NCBI GenBank assembly: GCA_900556675.1
Contig: USQE01000044.1
Span: forward strand, 1-7,690
Length of the DNA: 7,690 bases
DNA from: an uncultured Collinsella sp.
Lineage (GTDB): Bacteria; Actinomycetota; Coriobacteriia; Coriobacteriales; Coriobacteriaceae
Reading direction: 5' to 3'
Positions within the stretch are counted from its first letter, which is position 1; each line of letters begins with the position of its first letter. The notes beneath the pieces were generated by a model that was not told where the DNA came from, ran no database searches, and was given only the letters and a program-made list of their open reading frames with translations. The translations under genes and the position numbers were made by a program. This document shows, piece after piece, positions 1-5,270 of this stretch.

Positions 1-576
1 GCCCGTGCCCGTCGCCATGACAAGCAGAATCCTGGTCTGCCCGCGGGCGATGGCGTCCAGCGTGCGGTTCACGGCGACGCGCTGATAGTAGCGGGGCGGG
101 TAGGTGCTTTGGCTGCTGTAATACGGCTGCGCTATGATTTTCTCTTGTTCGGGGGTCAGTCCTGCACCGCCGTTTGCGCCAGCCTTGTAGCGCTGAATCA
201 ATTCCTGCTCAGTGGGGAATTCGTCAAGGCCAAACTCGCGCTCTTTGCCCGTCAGGAAGTCATGCTCCATAAAGCCGTCACCGTTTGAGCTGTACGCAAA
301 CGGAATATCGAGCAGCTGGGCATATCCCATCCCCTGTTGGAGACCGGCATCAACGGTGTGCTCCGTATCCTTAGCCTCGACGATTGCGATAGGGATGCCC
401 GGAGCATACATCAGAAGGTAGTCAGCCTTCTTCTTGTCTTTACGGGTGACCATACTTCCGCGCACAACAATCTCGCCACTGGTAAAGAAATACTCAGTGA
501 AGACTTGGGTATTGCGATCCCACGACTTCATAATCGCAGGATCAATGAGTTTAAGCCGTGTGTCAGACTCGTTCAT
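1..576 (-). CDS. hsdR: Type I restriction enzyme R subunit, N-terminal part (runs off left edge)
   Basis: Reading leftwards from ATG at 576 there are exactly 192 open codons to the window edge. The protein would be the nuclease/translocase subunit of a type I restriction-modification complex, which cuts foreign DNA after ATP-driven translocation. Visible features: an N-terminal block (TRLKLIDPAI, residues 6-15) typical of HsdR; a PD-(D/E)xK nuclease core with D52 and E67-A68-K69 (AIVEAKD, 64-70); then a helicase Q-motif-like stretch (residues 162-166, RYYQR). The frame leaves the window at MATGTG (187-192), the beginning of the helicase Walker A motif, so about four fifths of the protein is missing. 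The start is fixed by an in-frame TGA at 592-594; a GAGGGG Shine-Dalgarno lies 11 nt upstream. The hsdM and hsdS partners would have to lie to the left. I see no frameshift in the visible part. Confidence 0.93.
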   Translation of the reverse strand, partial: MNESDTRLKLIDPAIMKSWDRNTQVFTEYFFTSGEIVVRGSMVTRKDKKKADYLLMYAPGIPIAIVEAKDTEHTVDAGLQQGMGYAQLLDIPFAYSSNGDGFMEHDFLTGKEREFGLDEFPTEQELIQRYKAGANGGAGLTPEQEKIIAQPYYSSQSTYPPRYYQRVAVNRTLDAIARGQTRILLVMATGTG

Positions 577-663
577 ACGTCTCGGAACCCCTCATTGCGC
601 AAAGCGACAGCTATTGATGTTGAGTTGATTAATTCTATCATCACTATGCAATCTAGCAGCCGC

Positions 664-693
664 TTTATACTAAATGAGACGAAGTAAAGTCAG
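664..693 (-). promoter_or_regulatory. Candidate sigma-A promoter for hsdR
   Basis: On the minus strand, CTGACT (688-693) is followed after 18 nt by TATAAA (664-669). These match the -35 consensus at 4 of 6 positions and the -10 at 5 of 6. Transcription would begin near 657, leaving a leader of about 80 nt before the hsdR ATG. A second -10-like TAGAAT lies closer to the gene but has no -35 partner. This is a prediction from sequence only. Confidence 0.4.
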
Positions 694-724
694 CCCCGTG
701 AGAAAGCTCCAAAGAAAGCAAAAT

Positions 725-765
725 GAGCCCCGTTGACTTGAGTCAGAGGTCATTCCCGGAGCCCC
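725..765 (-). terminator. Hairpin just downstream of the exonuclease gene (repeat copy A)
   Basis: The hairpin starts 2 nt after the exonuclease stop codon on the minus strand. TGAC (734-737) pairs with GTCA (749-752) across an 11-nt loop. An outer GCCCCG/CGGAGC helix with one mismatch extends it across an unequal internal loop. After the hairpin the minus strand reads ATTTTGCTTTCTTT, a loose U-rich tract, so it may act as the exonuclease terminator. The loop and inner stem are nearly the same as at 1676-1711 (23 of 28 positions in 732-759 against 1681-1708). Confidence 0.45.
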
Positions 766-767
766 GC

Positions 768-1502
768 CTACCTCCCCTCCGCCTTCAGCTTCAGCAGCAG
801 GCCGCCCAGCTCGGGGCACTTGCTGGAAAGGCGCGTCTGGGGTCGCTCGCCCATCCCCCACCGCTGGCGGACTTCCTGGGCACGCGGGCTCACGTGGTAG
901 CCCCCGTCCATTACCTGCTTGAGCAACTTAGCGGTCACGCGCGCATCGGCTAGGGCGCTGTGGGCGTGACCCGTCGACTCGTCGAACTCGATGCCAAACC
1001 ACGTCGCCGCGTCGCCCAACGAGACGCACCCGTGGCTTCCCACGTCCATAATCGAGGTGTAAAACGCCTGCAGATCGGCCCAGTCCGTAGGAAATGCGGA
1101 AAGGTCGATATGTTTTGCCTGGCACTCGGTCAAAAGCTGTCGCCGGTCCGCCCCGCTCCAGCAAACCACCTGGACGGAGTAGCGACCGATCCAATCGCTT
1201 AGCCTTTTAATCACCATGTAGAGCGGATCGGCCATCGCGGTATCCACGGCTGATATCCCCGTAAGCTCGCGGACGGGAAACGCAACGCCTTCGGTAAATT
1301 CCGTCTGCACAAACTGCGAGAACTCGCCCATAACGTTGCCGTGGTAATCGAGCTTGACGGCACCGACCTCGATAATCTCATTGTGCAGCCCACGGCGCTG
1401 GCGCTGCTTTGGCACCGGCGCAAACTCAAAGTCCAGCACAATCTGGCGCGCAAAGTTCGTCGTATCGATAGCCGAGATACACGGCGTCTTTTCAGCTGAC
1501 AC
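768..1502 (-). CDS. DEDDh-family 3'-5' exonuclease
   Basis: A 244-residue protein of the DnaQ/RNase T-like DEDDh superfamily, which removes nucleotides from 3' ends of DNA or RNA with two metal ions. All five catalytic residues are visible: D24 and E26 (LDFEF, Exo I), D119 (CWSGADRRQL, Exo II), and H181 and D186 (HSALADAR, Exo III). The order and spacing fit a single exonuclease domain spanning nearly the whole protein, with a short tail (about 205-244) rich in basic residues. The overall look resembles KapD/ERI-1-like stand-alone exonucleases rather than a polymerase III epsilon subunit, but the substrate cannot be told from sequence. Translation starts at GTG (1500-1502), supported by GGAGAGAGG 8 nt upstream. 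It appears monocistronic: the hsdR gene beyond it has its own candidate promoter, and a hairpin follows the stop. Hypothetically it could work with the neighbouring restriction system, but no operon link is seen. Confidence 0.88.
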   Translation of the reverse strand: MSAEKTPCISAIDTTNFARQIVLDFEFAPVPKQRQRRGLHNEIIEVGAVKLDYHGNVMGEFSQFVQTEFTEGVAFPVRELTGISAVDTAMADPLYMVIKRLSDWIGRYSVQVVCWSGADRRQLLTECQAKHIDLSAFPTDWADLQAFYTSIMDVGSHGCVSLGDAATWFGIEFDESTGHAHSALADARVTAKLLKQVMDGGYHVSPRAQEVRQRWGMGERPQTRLSSKCPELGGLLLKLKAEGR

Positions 1503-1675
1503 GGTTACGGCCTCTCTCCGTCAACTGCCGCTTGCTACATAGGTGGCTACATTGCCGTAAGGATAGGCGCCCGTGCGGACACAAAAGCGGGGTGCAACGC
1601 CATGCGCCGGTCGCACGCCATGCAGACGGCCCCAAGAGAGTCGCCCGCTCTATTCAAATGCATGAAAAAGATTTA
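1503..1675. other. Gene-free spacer upstream of the exonuclease
   Basis: I see no protein of credible composition here. The region must contain the minus-strand exonuclease promoter, but no convincing -35/-10 pair could be picked; TATCCT just upstream of the Shine-Dalgarno is the best -10 guess. CGCCATGC occurs twice 20-odd bases apart, which is too short to mean much. Confidence 0.4.
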
Positions 1676-1711
1676 GGCCCGGTGACTTGAATCAGCGGTC
1701 ATCCCGGGCCC
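1676..1711 (-). terminator. Strong hairpin, terminator-like on minus strand (repeat copy B)
   Basis: The arms GGCCCGG and CCGGGCC pair perfectly. A 2-nt bulge is followed by an inner TGAC/GTCA helix closing an 11-nt loop. On the minus strand the hairpin is followed by TAAATCTTTTTC, a usable U-tract, so it looks like an intrinsic terminator for leftward transcription. It lies about 30 nt beyond the stop codon (1743-1745) of a possible gene remnant. The loop and inner stem repeat those of the hairpin after the exonuclease gene at 725-765, so the two are probably copies of one dispersed element. Confidence 0.55.
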
Positions 1712-1742
1712 ATCAATATGCAGTGTACCTACAGAGGGCTGG

Positions 1743-1850
1743 TTAATCAAACGGGCTTTCGGTGACGAAGACCTGCGCGTCTATCCCCAATCGCCCAGCG
1801 TCGTCTTCTGCCGCCCTTACGAAAGGCTGCTATTCGAGGGAATCACGTTG
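1743..1850 (-). pseudogene. Possible C-terminal remnant of an unrecognised protein
   Basis: On the minus strand 28 codons from 1829 to the TAA at 1743-1745 read like a real protein end: an acidic, alanine-rich helix followed by a hydrophobic strand (RLGIDAQVFVTESPFD). Upstream the same frame continues plausibly for six codons but is broken by TAG (1830-1832), and by two TAA codons before 1850. No start codon remains. A terminator-like hairpin (1676-1711) stands at the right distance downstream. This suggests the tail of a decayed gene whose front part was lost when the AT-rich sequence to its right arrived. I do not recognise the family, and chance cannot be excluded in so short a frame. Confidence 0.25.
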
Positions 1851-1860
1851 CTGTTATTAT

Positions 1861-1874
1861 CGAACATATATTCG
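1861..1874. promoter_or_regulatory. LexA (SOS box)-like operator
   Basis: CGAACATATATTCG differs by one base from the Gram-positive LexA/DinR operator form CGAAC-N4-GTTCG, with a correct left arm, correct 4-nt centre and one change in the right arm. The preceding T also fits the longer actinobacterial version. It covers the -35 position of the candidate promoter for the small peptide at 1965-2090, where bound LexA would block transcription. The assignment is by similarity to a known consensus; binding is inferred. Confidence 0.55.
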
Positions 1875-1900
1875 TATTTATGACCGCGCTTTGATAGAAT
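1871..1900 (+). promoter_or_regulatory. Candidate extended -10 promoter for the small peptide
   Basis: TAGAAT (1895-1900) is preceded by TG one base away, giving an extended -10 element. The -35 is weak: TTCGTA at 1871-1876 with an 18-nt spacer. An AT-rich stretch lies just upstream. Transcription would start near 1907. The -35 region overlaps the SOS-box-like palindrome at 1861-1874. Confidence 0.45.
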
Positions 1901-1930
1901 GGCAGTTGTTGACGGCAGTTCCATGTGCCG

Positions 1931-1963
1931 GGCAGCGCCCTCCATGCGACGGGAGGTGATGCC
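1931..1963 (+). promoter_or_regulatory. Leader hairpin masking the peptide's Shine-Dalgarno
   Basis: CCTCC (1939-1943) is exactly complementary to GGAGG (1952-1956), the core of an unusually strong Shine-Dalgarno (GGAGGTGAT, full complement to the 16S tail). An outer GGCA/TGCC helix (1931-1934 with 1960-1963) brackets it. In the folded transcript the ribosome site would be paired, so translation should be low or need unfolding. This matches the behaviour known for many type I toxin mRNAs. Confidence 0.5.
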
Positions 1964-1964
1964 C

Positions 1965-2090
1965 ATGACCGATCTGATTGATTTCGTGAAGCTCCTGACC
2001 GCTTTGGTCTCGCTCCTCACGGCGCTTATCGGACTTTCCGAGGCACTTAAGCAGCGTACGAAGCAAAAGAAGAGGGGTCGACGCCGTTAA
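1965..2090 (+). CDS. 41-residue hydrophobic peptide with basic tail, type I toxin-like
   Basis: The peptide has a short polar N-terminus (MTDLIDFVK), a hydrophobic helix (about residues 10-25) made of two near-identical heptads (LLTALVS, LLTALIG), and a tail carrying 10 Lys/Arg in the last 13 residues (29-41). This is the build of small inner-membrane peptides such as type I toxins (TisB, Fst, TxpA and holin-like toxin classes) with the basic end cytosolic. I do not recognise a specific family. The start at 1965 is chosen because GGAGG lies 8 nt upstream; in-frame ATGs at 1899, 1923, 1944 and 1959 are possible but worse placed. Upstream are an SOS-box-like operator and promoter; downstream are a terminator (2115-2149) and, on the other strand, a short antisense transcription unit overlapping the last codons. 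A plain small membrane protein or a spurious frame are the alternatives. Confidence 0.6.
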   Translation: MTDLIDFVKLLTALVSLLTALIGLSEALKQRTKQKKRGRRR

Positions 2091-2103
2091 GGCATTGACC
2101 CCT
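2060..2103 (-). terminator. Intrinsic terminator of the antisense RNA
   Basis: On the minus strand AGGGGTC and GACCCCT form a perfect 7-bp stem (2097-2103 with 2073-2079), with an inner GCC/GGC helix. They are followed by CTTCTTTTG, an interrupted U-tract. In the plus direction no U-tract follows, so the signal works for leftward transcription only. The right-hand half of the stem overlaps the peptide's last codons. Confidence 0.5.
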
Positions 2104-2150
2104 TGAACTAAGTAACGGCGCTGCCCAGCTATCACCCTTGGGCTGCCGTC
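2062..2150 (-). ncRNA. Predicted antisense RNA (antitoxin candidate) to the peptide mRNA 3' end
   Basis: A well-formed minus-strand promoter (2157-2185) should start transcription near 2150. A hairpin at 2073-2103 followed by a U-rich tract should stop it near 2062, giving an RNA of about 90 nt. It is fully complementary to the last codons of the peptide gene, its 3' untranslated region and its terminator hairpin. Convergent 3'-overlap with the toxin message is the arrangement of known Gram-positive type I antitoxins such as RatA with txpA. The RNA itself is inferred from its signals, not observed. Confidence 0.5.
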
Positions 2151-2161
2151 GACTTTATTCT
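2115..2161 (+). terminator. Intrinsic terminator of the small-peptide transcript
   Basis: ACGGC (2115-2119) pairs with GCCGT (2145-2149), and GCCCA (2123-2127) with TGGGC (2139-2143), separated by a small internal loop. The hairpin is followed by CTTTATTCT. It lies 24 nt after the peptide stop codon. The U-tract overlaps the -10 box of the convergent antisense promoter. Confidence 0.5.
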
Positions 2162-2185
2162 ACCCACGGTTGCCAGGTTTAACAA
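2157..2185 (-). promoter_or_regulatory. Promoter for antisense RNA
   Basis: On the minus strand TTGTTA (2180-2185) is separated by exactly 17 nt from TAGAAT (2157-2162). The -35 matches consensus at 4 of 6 positions and the -10 at 5 of 6. It is the best-formed promoter in this intergenic region. It points into the 3' end of the peptide gene, with no protein frame downstream that it could serve. Confidence 0.55.
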
Positions 2186-2242
2186 ATGAATTTTCAGTAA
2201 TGGAGCCTCGGAGCCCGCTCGCTCAACCACCTGGCCATCGGA

Positions 2243-2460
2243 TTAGCCGGATTCTGGGACACGCCTTCCGTCCCAGGCCTCTACCGGAAAATGCGTCCCA
2301 CCCTGAGGCTCAATTCCGGAACACGGTTTCCGTTTGAAGCCCCGATGGGAAAGCGTGTCCCGTTCCGAGAGCTCATTCCTGGATGCAGTTTCCGCTAGAG
2401 ATGCCACCGGGAAAGCGTATCCCGTTTTGGAGCCAAATTCCGGGTCGTAGTTTCCGCGAC
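2243..2460. repeat. Imperfect 62-bp tandem repeat, about 3.5 copies
   Basis: Units begin at about 2243, 2305, 2367 and 2429 (the last partial) and keep an exact 62-nt register. The two central units are identical at roughly two thirds of positions. The conserved parts are an ATTC-GG-ACACG-TTTCCG-like half and a GGGAAAGCGTGTCCCG half. The second half is close to the reverse complement of the first, so every unit can fold into a hairpin. No credible protein is encoded on either strand. The array separates the small-peptide locus from the aspS terminator. Confidence 0.7.
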
Positions 2461-2494
2461 GCCCGGTCAACCTATGCCCTCGCAACACCCACGC

Positions 2495-2531
2495 ATAAAA
2501 AACGAGGGAAGGCACGCGTCCTTCCCTCGTT
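2495..2531 (-). terminator. Intrinsic terminator of aspS
   Basis: A perfect 12-bp stem (AACGAGGGAAGG at 2501-2512 with its complement at 2520-2531) closes a 7-nt loop. On the minus strand it runs directly into a stretch of six U residues. It starts 23 nt beyond the aspS stop codon, a textbook position and form. Confidence 0.92.
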
Positions 2532-2554
2532 ACAGGCAATATGTAGCCGCTCGC

Positions 2555-4342
2555 CTACATCAGGCGCAGGCTGACGTCCTTGAGCTGGGCGCCGCTAACG
2601 GCACTCGGAGCGCCCGACATAAGGTCGGAGCCGCTGGCCGTCTTGGGGAACGCCATGACGTCGCGGATGGAGTCGGAACCGGTGAGCAGCATGCACACGC
2701 GGTCCAGGCCCAGAGCGAAACCGCCCATCGGGGGCGCACCAAACTTGAGGGCCTCCATGAGGAAGCCAAACTGAGACTCGGCGCGCTCCTCGGTAAAGCC
2801 CAGGAGCTTGAGCATGGACATCTGCATCTCGGCGTTGTGGATACGCATACCGCCGCCGCCGGCCTCAAAGCCGTCCATGACAAAGTCGTAGGTGCAAGAA
2901 CCGGCTGCCAACGGGTCGGCCTCGATCTTGGCGATGTCGGTCTCGGTCGGCAGGGTGAAGGGCTGGTGCTCGGCGGCATAGGCCTTGCGGTCCTCATCCC
3001 AGTGGAACAGCGGGAAGTTGACGACCCACAGGAAGTCGTGGCCCTCGCGCTTGATCTCGAGTGCGTTGGCCATGTGAGAACGCATGCCGCCCAGGATCTC
3101 GTCGGAGAGCAGGCGCGGGCCGGCGGCGAACATCACAAGGTCGCCGGGCTCGACGTCCATGCGCTCGCGCAGAGCCGCCATCTCCTCGTCCGAGAAGAAC
3201 TTGACGATGGGGCTGTTGATGGAGCCGTCCTCGCGGAATGCGATCCAGGCCAGGCCCTTGGCGCCAAACGTGGAGGCCACGCCGGCAAGCTTATCGATCT
3301 TGGCACGTGCCCAGGCGCCGGCGCCCTTGGCGTTGATGGCCTTGACGACAGAGCCCTCCTCGTTTGCGGCAGTCGCAAAGACCTTGAACTTGGAGTTGGC
3401 GAAGATGTCGGTCAGGTCGACCAGGTGCATGCCATAGCGGGTATCGGGCTTGTCGGAGCCATAGGTGTCCATGGCCTCCCAGTAGTCCATACGACGCAGC
3501 GGCGTGGGCATCTCGACGCCCATGCGGCCGAAGGCGTCGGCCAGGACCTCCTCGAGCGCGCTCATGACGTCGTTCTGGTCCACGAAGGACATCTCGATAT
3601 CGACCTGGGTGAACTCGGGCTGGCGGTCGGCACGCAGGTCCTCGTCGCGGAAGCACTTTGCAACCTGATAGTAGCGCTCGACGCCACCGACCATGAGCAG
3701 CTGCTTCAGGAGCTGCGGGGACTGCGGTAGAGCGTAGAAGTTGCCCGGCTGAATACGGCTGGGAACGATGAAGTCGCGGGCGCCCTCGGGCGTGGACTTA
3801 AACAGGGAGGGCGTCTCGACCTCCATGAACTCACGGTTGTGCAGCGCCTCGCGAATGGCAAAGGTAAAGTCGGAGCGCAGCTTGAGGTTGGCCATCATCT
3901 CGGGACGGCGGAGGTCCAGATAGCGATAACGCAGACGGGTGTCCTCGCTGGTCTCGATGCCGTCCTCGATCTGGAACGGCGGGGTGACGGACGTGTTGAG
4001 AACCTCGGCGTGGTCGGTCAGGACCTCGATCTCGCCGGTCGCGAGCTTGGTGTTGGTGGTCTCCTCGCCACGGGAGCGCACGACGCCGTGGATCTTGATG
4101 GGCCACTCGGGACGCATGGTCTCGGCGATCTTAAAGGCGTCGCCGTCGGAGTGCTCGGGGTCGAAGGTGAGCTGCGTGATGCCCTCGCGGTCGCGAAGAT
4201 CGCAGAAGATAAGGCCGCCGTGGTCGCGGCGACGGCTCACCCAACCGGTGAGGGTGACCTCTTCGCCCACGTTCTCGCGGCGAAGCTCGCCGCAGGTACG
4301 GGTGTGCATGGAATGCTCGTCGATGGGACGGGTCTGGCTCAT
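2555..4342 (-). CDS. aspS: Aspartyl-tRNA synthetase
   Basis: A 595-residue bacterial-type class II synthetase that loads aspartate on tRNA-Asp in the cytoplasm. The order of parts is complete: an N-terminal OB-fold anticodon-binding domain (about 13-115, with GWVSRRRDHGG at 33-43); class II motif 1 region (REFMEVETPSL, 170-180); the aspartate-binding QSPQLLKQ (207-214); motif 2 FRDED (231-235); the bacterial GAD insertion in the middle (about 300-420); and motif 3 with GLDR at 545-548. Length matches the family. The start at 4342 has AGGAGG 9 nt upstream; a second Met at residue 12 lacks such a site. His41 in RRRDHGG is the residue found in non-discriminating AspRS enzymes, where E. coli has Leu. 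If the genome has GatCAB, this enzyme may also charge tRNA-Asn. It is transcribed alone, divergently from serB, with a clear terminator. Confidence 0.98.
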   Translation of the reverse strand: MSQTRPIDEHSMHTRTCGELRRENVGEEVTLTGWVSRRRDHGGLIFCDLRDREGITQLTFDPEHSDGDAFKIAETMRPEWPIKIHGVVRSRGEETTNTKLATGEIEVLTDHAEVLNTSVTPPFQIEDGIETSEDTRLRYRYLDLRRPEMMANLKLRSDFTFAIREALHNREFMEVETPSLFKSTPEGARDFIVPSRIQPGNFYALPQSPQLLKQLLMVGGVERYYQVAKCFRDEDLRADRQPEFTQVDIEMSFVDQNDVMSALEEVLADAFGRMGVEMPTPLRRMDYWEAMDTYGSDKPDTRYGMHLVDLTDIFANSKFKVFATAANEEGSVVKAINAKGAGAWARAKIDKLAGVASTFGAKGLAWIAFREDGSINSPIVKFFSDEEMAALRERMDVEPGDLVMFAAGPRLLSDEILGGMRSHMANALEIKREGHDFLWVVNFPLFHWDEDRKAYAAEHQPFTLPTETDIAKIEADPLAAGSCTYDFVMDGFEAGGGGMRIHNAEMQMSMLKLLGFTEERAESQFGFLMEALKFGAPPMGGFALGLDRVCMLLTGSDSIRDVMAFPKTASGSDLMSGAPSAVSGAQLKDVSLRLM

Positions 4343-4363
4343 ACCAGTGATCCTCCTTTATGG

Positions 4364-4405
4364 ATCTGTGCCGCCCCGTGTCGTTCCGGGCGGCGTCGTA
4401 CAGAT
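4364..4405 (-). promoter_or_regulatory. Leader hairpin upstream of aspS
   Basis: In the aspS leader, ATCTGT pairs with ACAGAT and GCCGCCC with GGGCGGC. Together they make 13 bp interrupted by a 5-nt bulge, with an 11-nt loop. The hairpin ends about 10 nt before the Shine-Dalgarno. It has no U-tract, so it is not a simple terminator, and no T-box hallmark sequence is visible. A role in message stability or translation control is possible but unproven. Confidence 0.5.
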
Positions 4406-4447
4406 TTGCCCAGCCTGCGTAAACCGCGCAGCCAGACATGGCGTTCT

Positions 4448-4455
4448 ATCTTATC
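4448..4455 (-). promoter_or_regulatory. Weak candidate -10 for aspS
   Basis: The minus strand reads TGCGATAAGATAG here, giving either TGC plus GATAAG (extended -10) or TAAGAT. No good -35 lies at the right distance. Transcription would begin near 4441, leaving a leader of about 100 nt that includes the hairpin at 4364-4405. Confidence 0.28.
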
Positions 4456-4598
4456 GCACCTGTGTCGATGTGCCGCGGAAAAGTAGCTCCTGCCCAAAGA
4501 CTTGACGGAGACGAAACAATTGACGCACCGTGGCCGTCGCCAAGGCGCGCCGCGTGCGACAATGTGCCCCAATACAACTGCACTCGGAAAGGCCCGCC

Positions 4599-5234
4599 AT
4601 GACTGCACGCCTCATCGTTATGGATATCGACTCCACGCTCATCAACCAGGAGGTCATCGACCTGTTGGGCGAGGAGGCCGGCGTAGGCCAGCAAGTGGCG
4701 AAGATCACTGAGCGCGCCATGCGCGGCGAGCTCGACTTTAAGCAGGCGCTCGAGGAGCGCGTGGGGCTGCTTGCCGGCTTGGACGAGAGTGTGTTCGAGC
4801 GCACCTTTGCGCGCGTGACGTTTACCCCCGGCGCGCTGGAGCTTGTGCGCTCGGCACACAGCAAGGGCTGGAAGGTCGGCGTGGTGAGCGGCGGCTTCCA
4901 CGAGGTCGCCGATAAGATCGTGGCTGCCGCGGGTATCGATTTTTGCCTGGCCAACCGCCTGGAGGTCGTGGACGGCAAGCTCACCGGTAAGTTGGCTGCC
5001 GACATTGTGACCAAGGAGTCCAAGCTCATCCAGCTGCTGGATTGGGCGGTTGAGTGCGGTGTCGATATGGCCCATACCGTCGCAATCGGCGACGGCGCCA
5101 ACGACATCCCCATGATTCAGGCCGCGGGCACGGGCATCGCGTTTTGCGCCAAGCCCAAGACGCGCGAAGCCGCCCCGTTTGCCATCGACGAGCGCAACCT
5201 CATGCTCGCCATGGACATCATCCTGCGTGACTAG
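4599..5234 (+). CDS. serB: Phosphoserine phosphatase
   Basis: A 211-residue HAD-superfamily hydrolase that removes phosphate from L-phosphoserine, the last step of serine synthesis. Motif I is D9-I-D11-S-T with nucleophile D9. The substrate residues E18 and R54, motif II S97 (VVSGGF), motif III K142, and motif IV D165 and N168 (GDGANDI) are all present. Each lies exactly two positions before its counterpart in the well-studied Methanocaldococcus jannaschii phosphoserine phosphatase, which is also 211 residues. No N-terminal ACT domain is present, unlike E. coli SerB. The start at 4599 is preferred over an in-frame ATG at 4530 because GGAAAGG lies 6 nt upstream and the first motif then falls at its usual place. 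It is divergent from aspS. No clear terminator follows; larB begins 114 nt downstream with its own promoter-like signals. Confidence 0.94.
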   Translation: MTARLIVMDIDSTLINQEVIDLLGEEAGVGQQVAKITERAMRGELDFKQALEERVGLLAGLDESVFERTFARVTFTPGALELVRSAHSKGWKVGVVSGGFHEVADKIVAAAGIDFCLANRLEVVDGKLTGKLAADIVTKESKLIQLLDWAVECGVDMAHTVAIGDGANDIPMIQAAGTGIAFCAKPKTREAAPFAIDERNLMLAMDIILRD

Positions 5235-5270
5235 CCGATCCGTCTAACAATTGAATCAGTCTGTCCTATA

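Noticed and set aside
1817..2020. A 67-codon minus-strand frame crossing the SOS-like box and peptide promoter
   Set aside because: It has no ribosome binding site and overlaps regulatory sequence. Its composition is unremarkable and it conflicts with the better-supported plus-strand peptide.
2243..2460. A CRISPR array
   Set aside because: Units are drifting 62-bp tandem repeats with no constant repeat/unique spacer pattern, and no cas gene is in the window.
2243..2539. A 98-codon minus-strand frame across the 62-bp repeats
   Set aside because: It reads through the repeat array and the aspS terminator stem. Composition is arginine/glycine-rich and no ribosome binding site is seen.
2474..3730. 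A 418-codon open frame on the plus strand opposite aspS
   Set aside because: It is the antisense shadow of the aspS coding sequence. The protein is low-complexity Gly/Leu/His/Val-rich text, and aspS motifs are intact on the other strand.
5249..5262. TTGAATCAG near 5251 as a third copy of the dispersed hairpin loop
   Set aside because: Only 9 bases match and there is no flanking stem, so chance is the simpler explanation.
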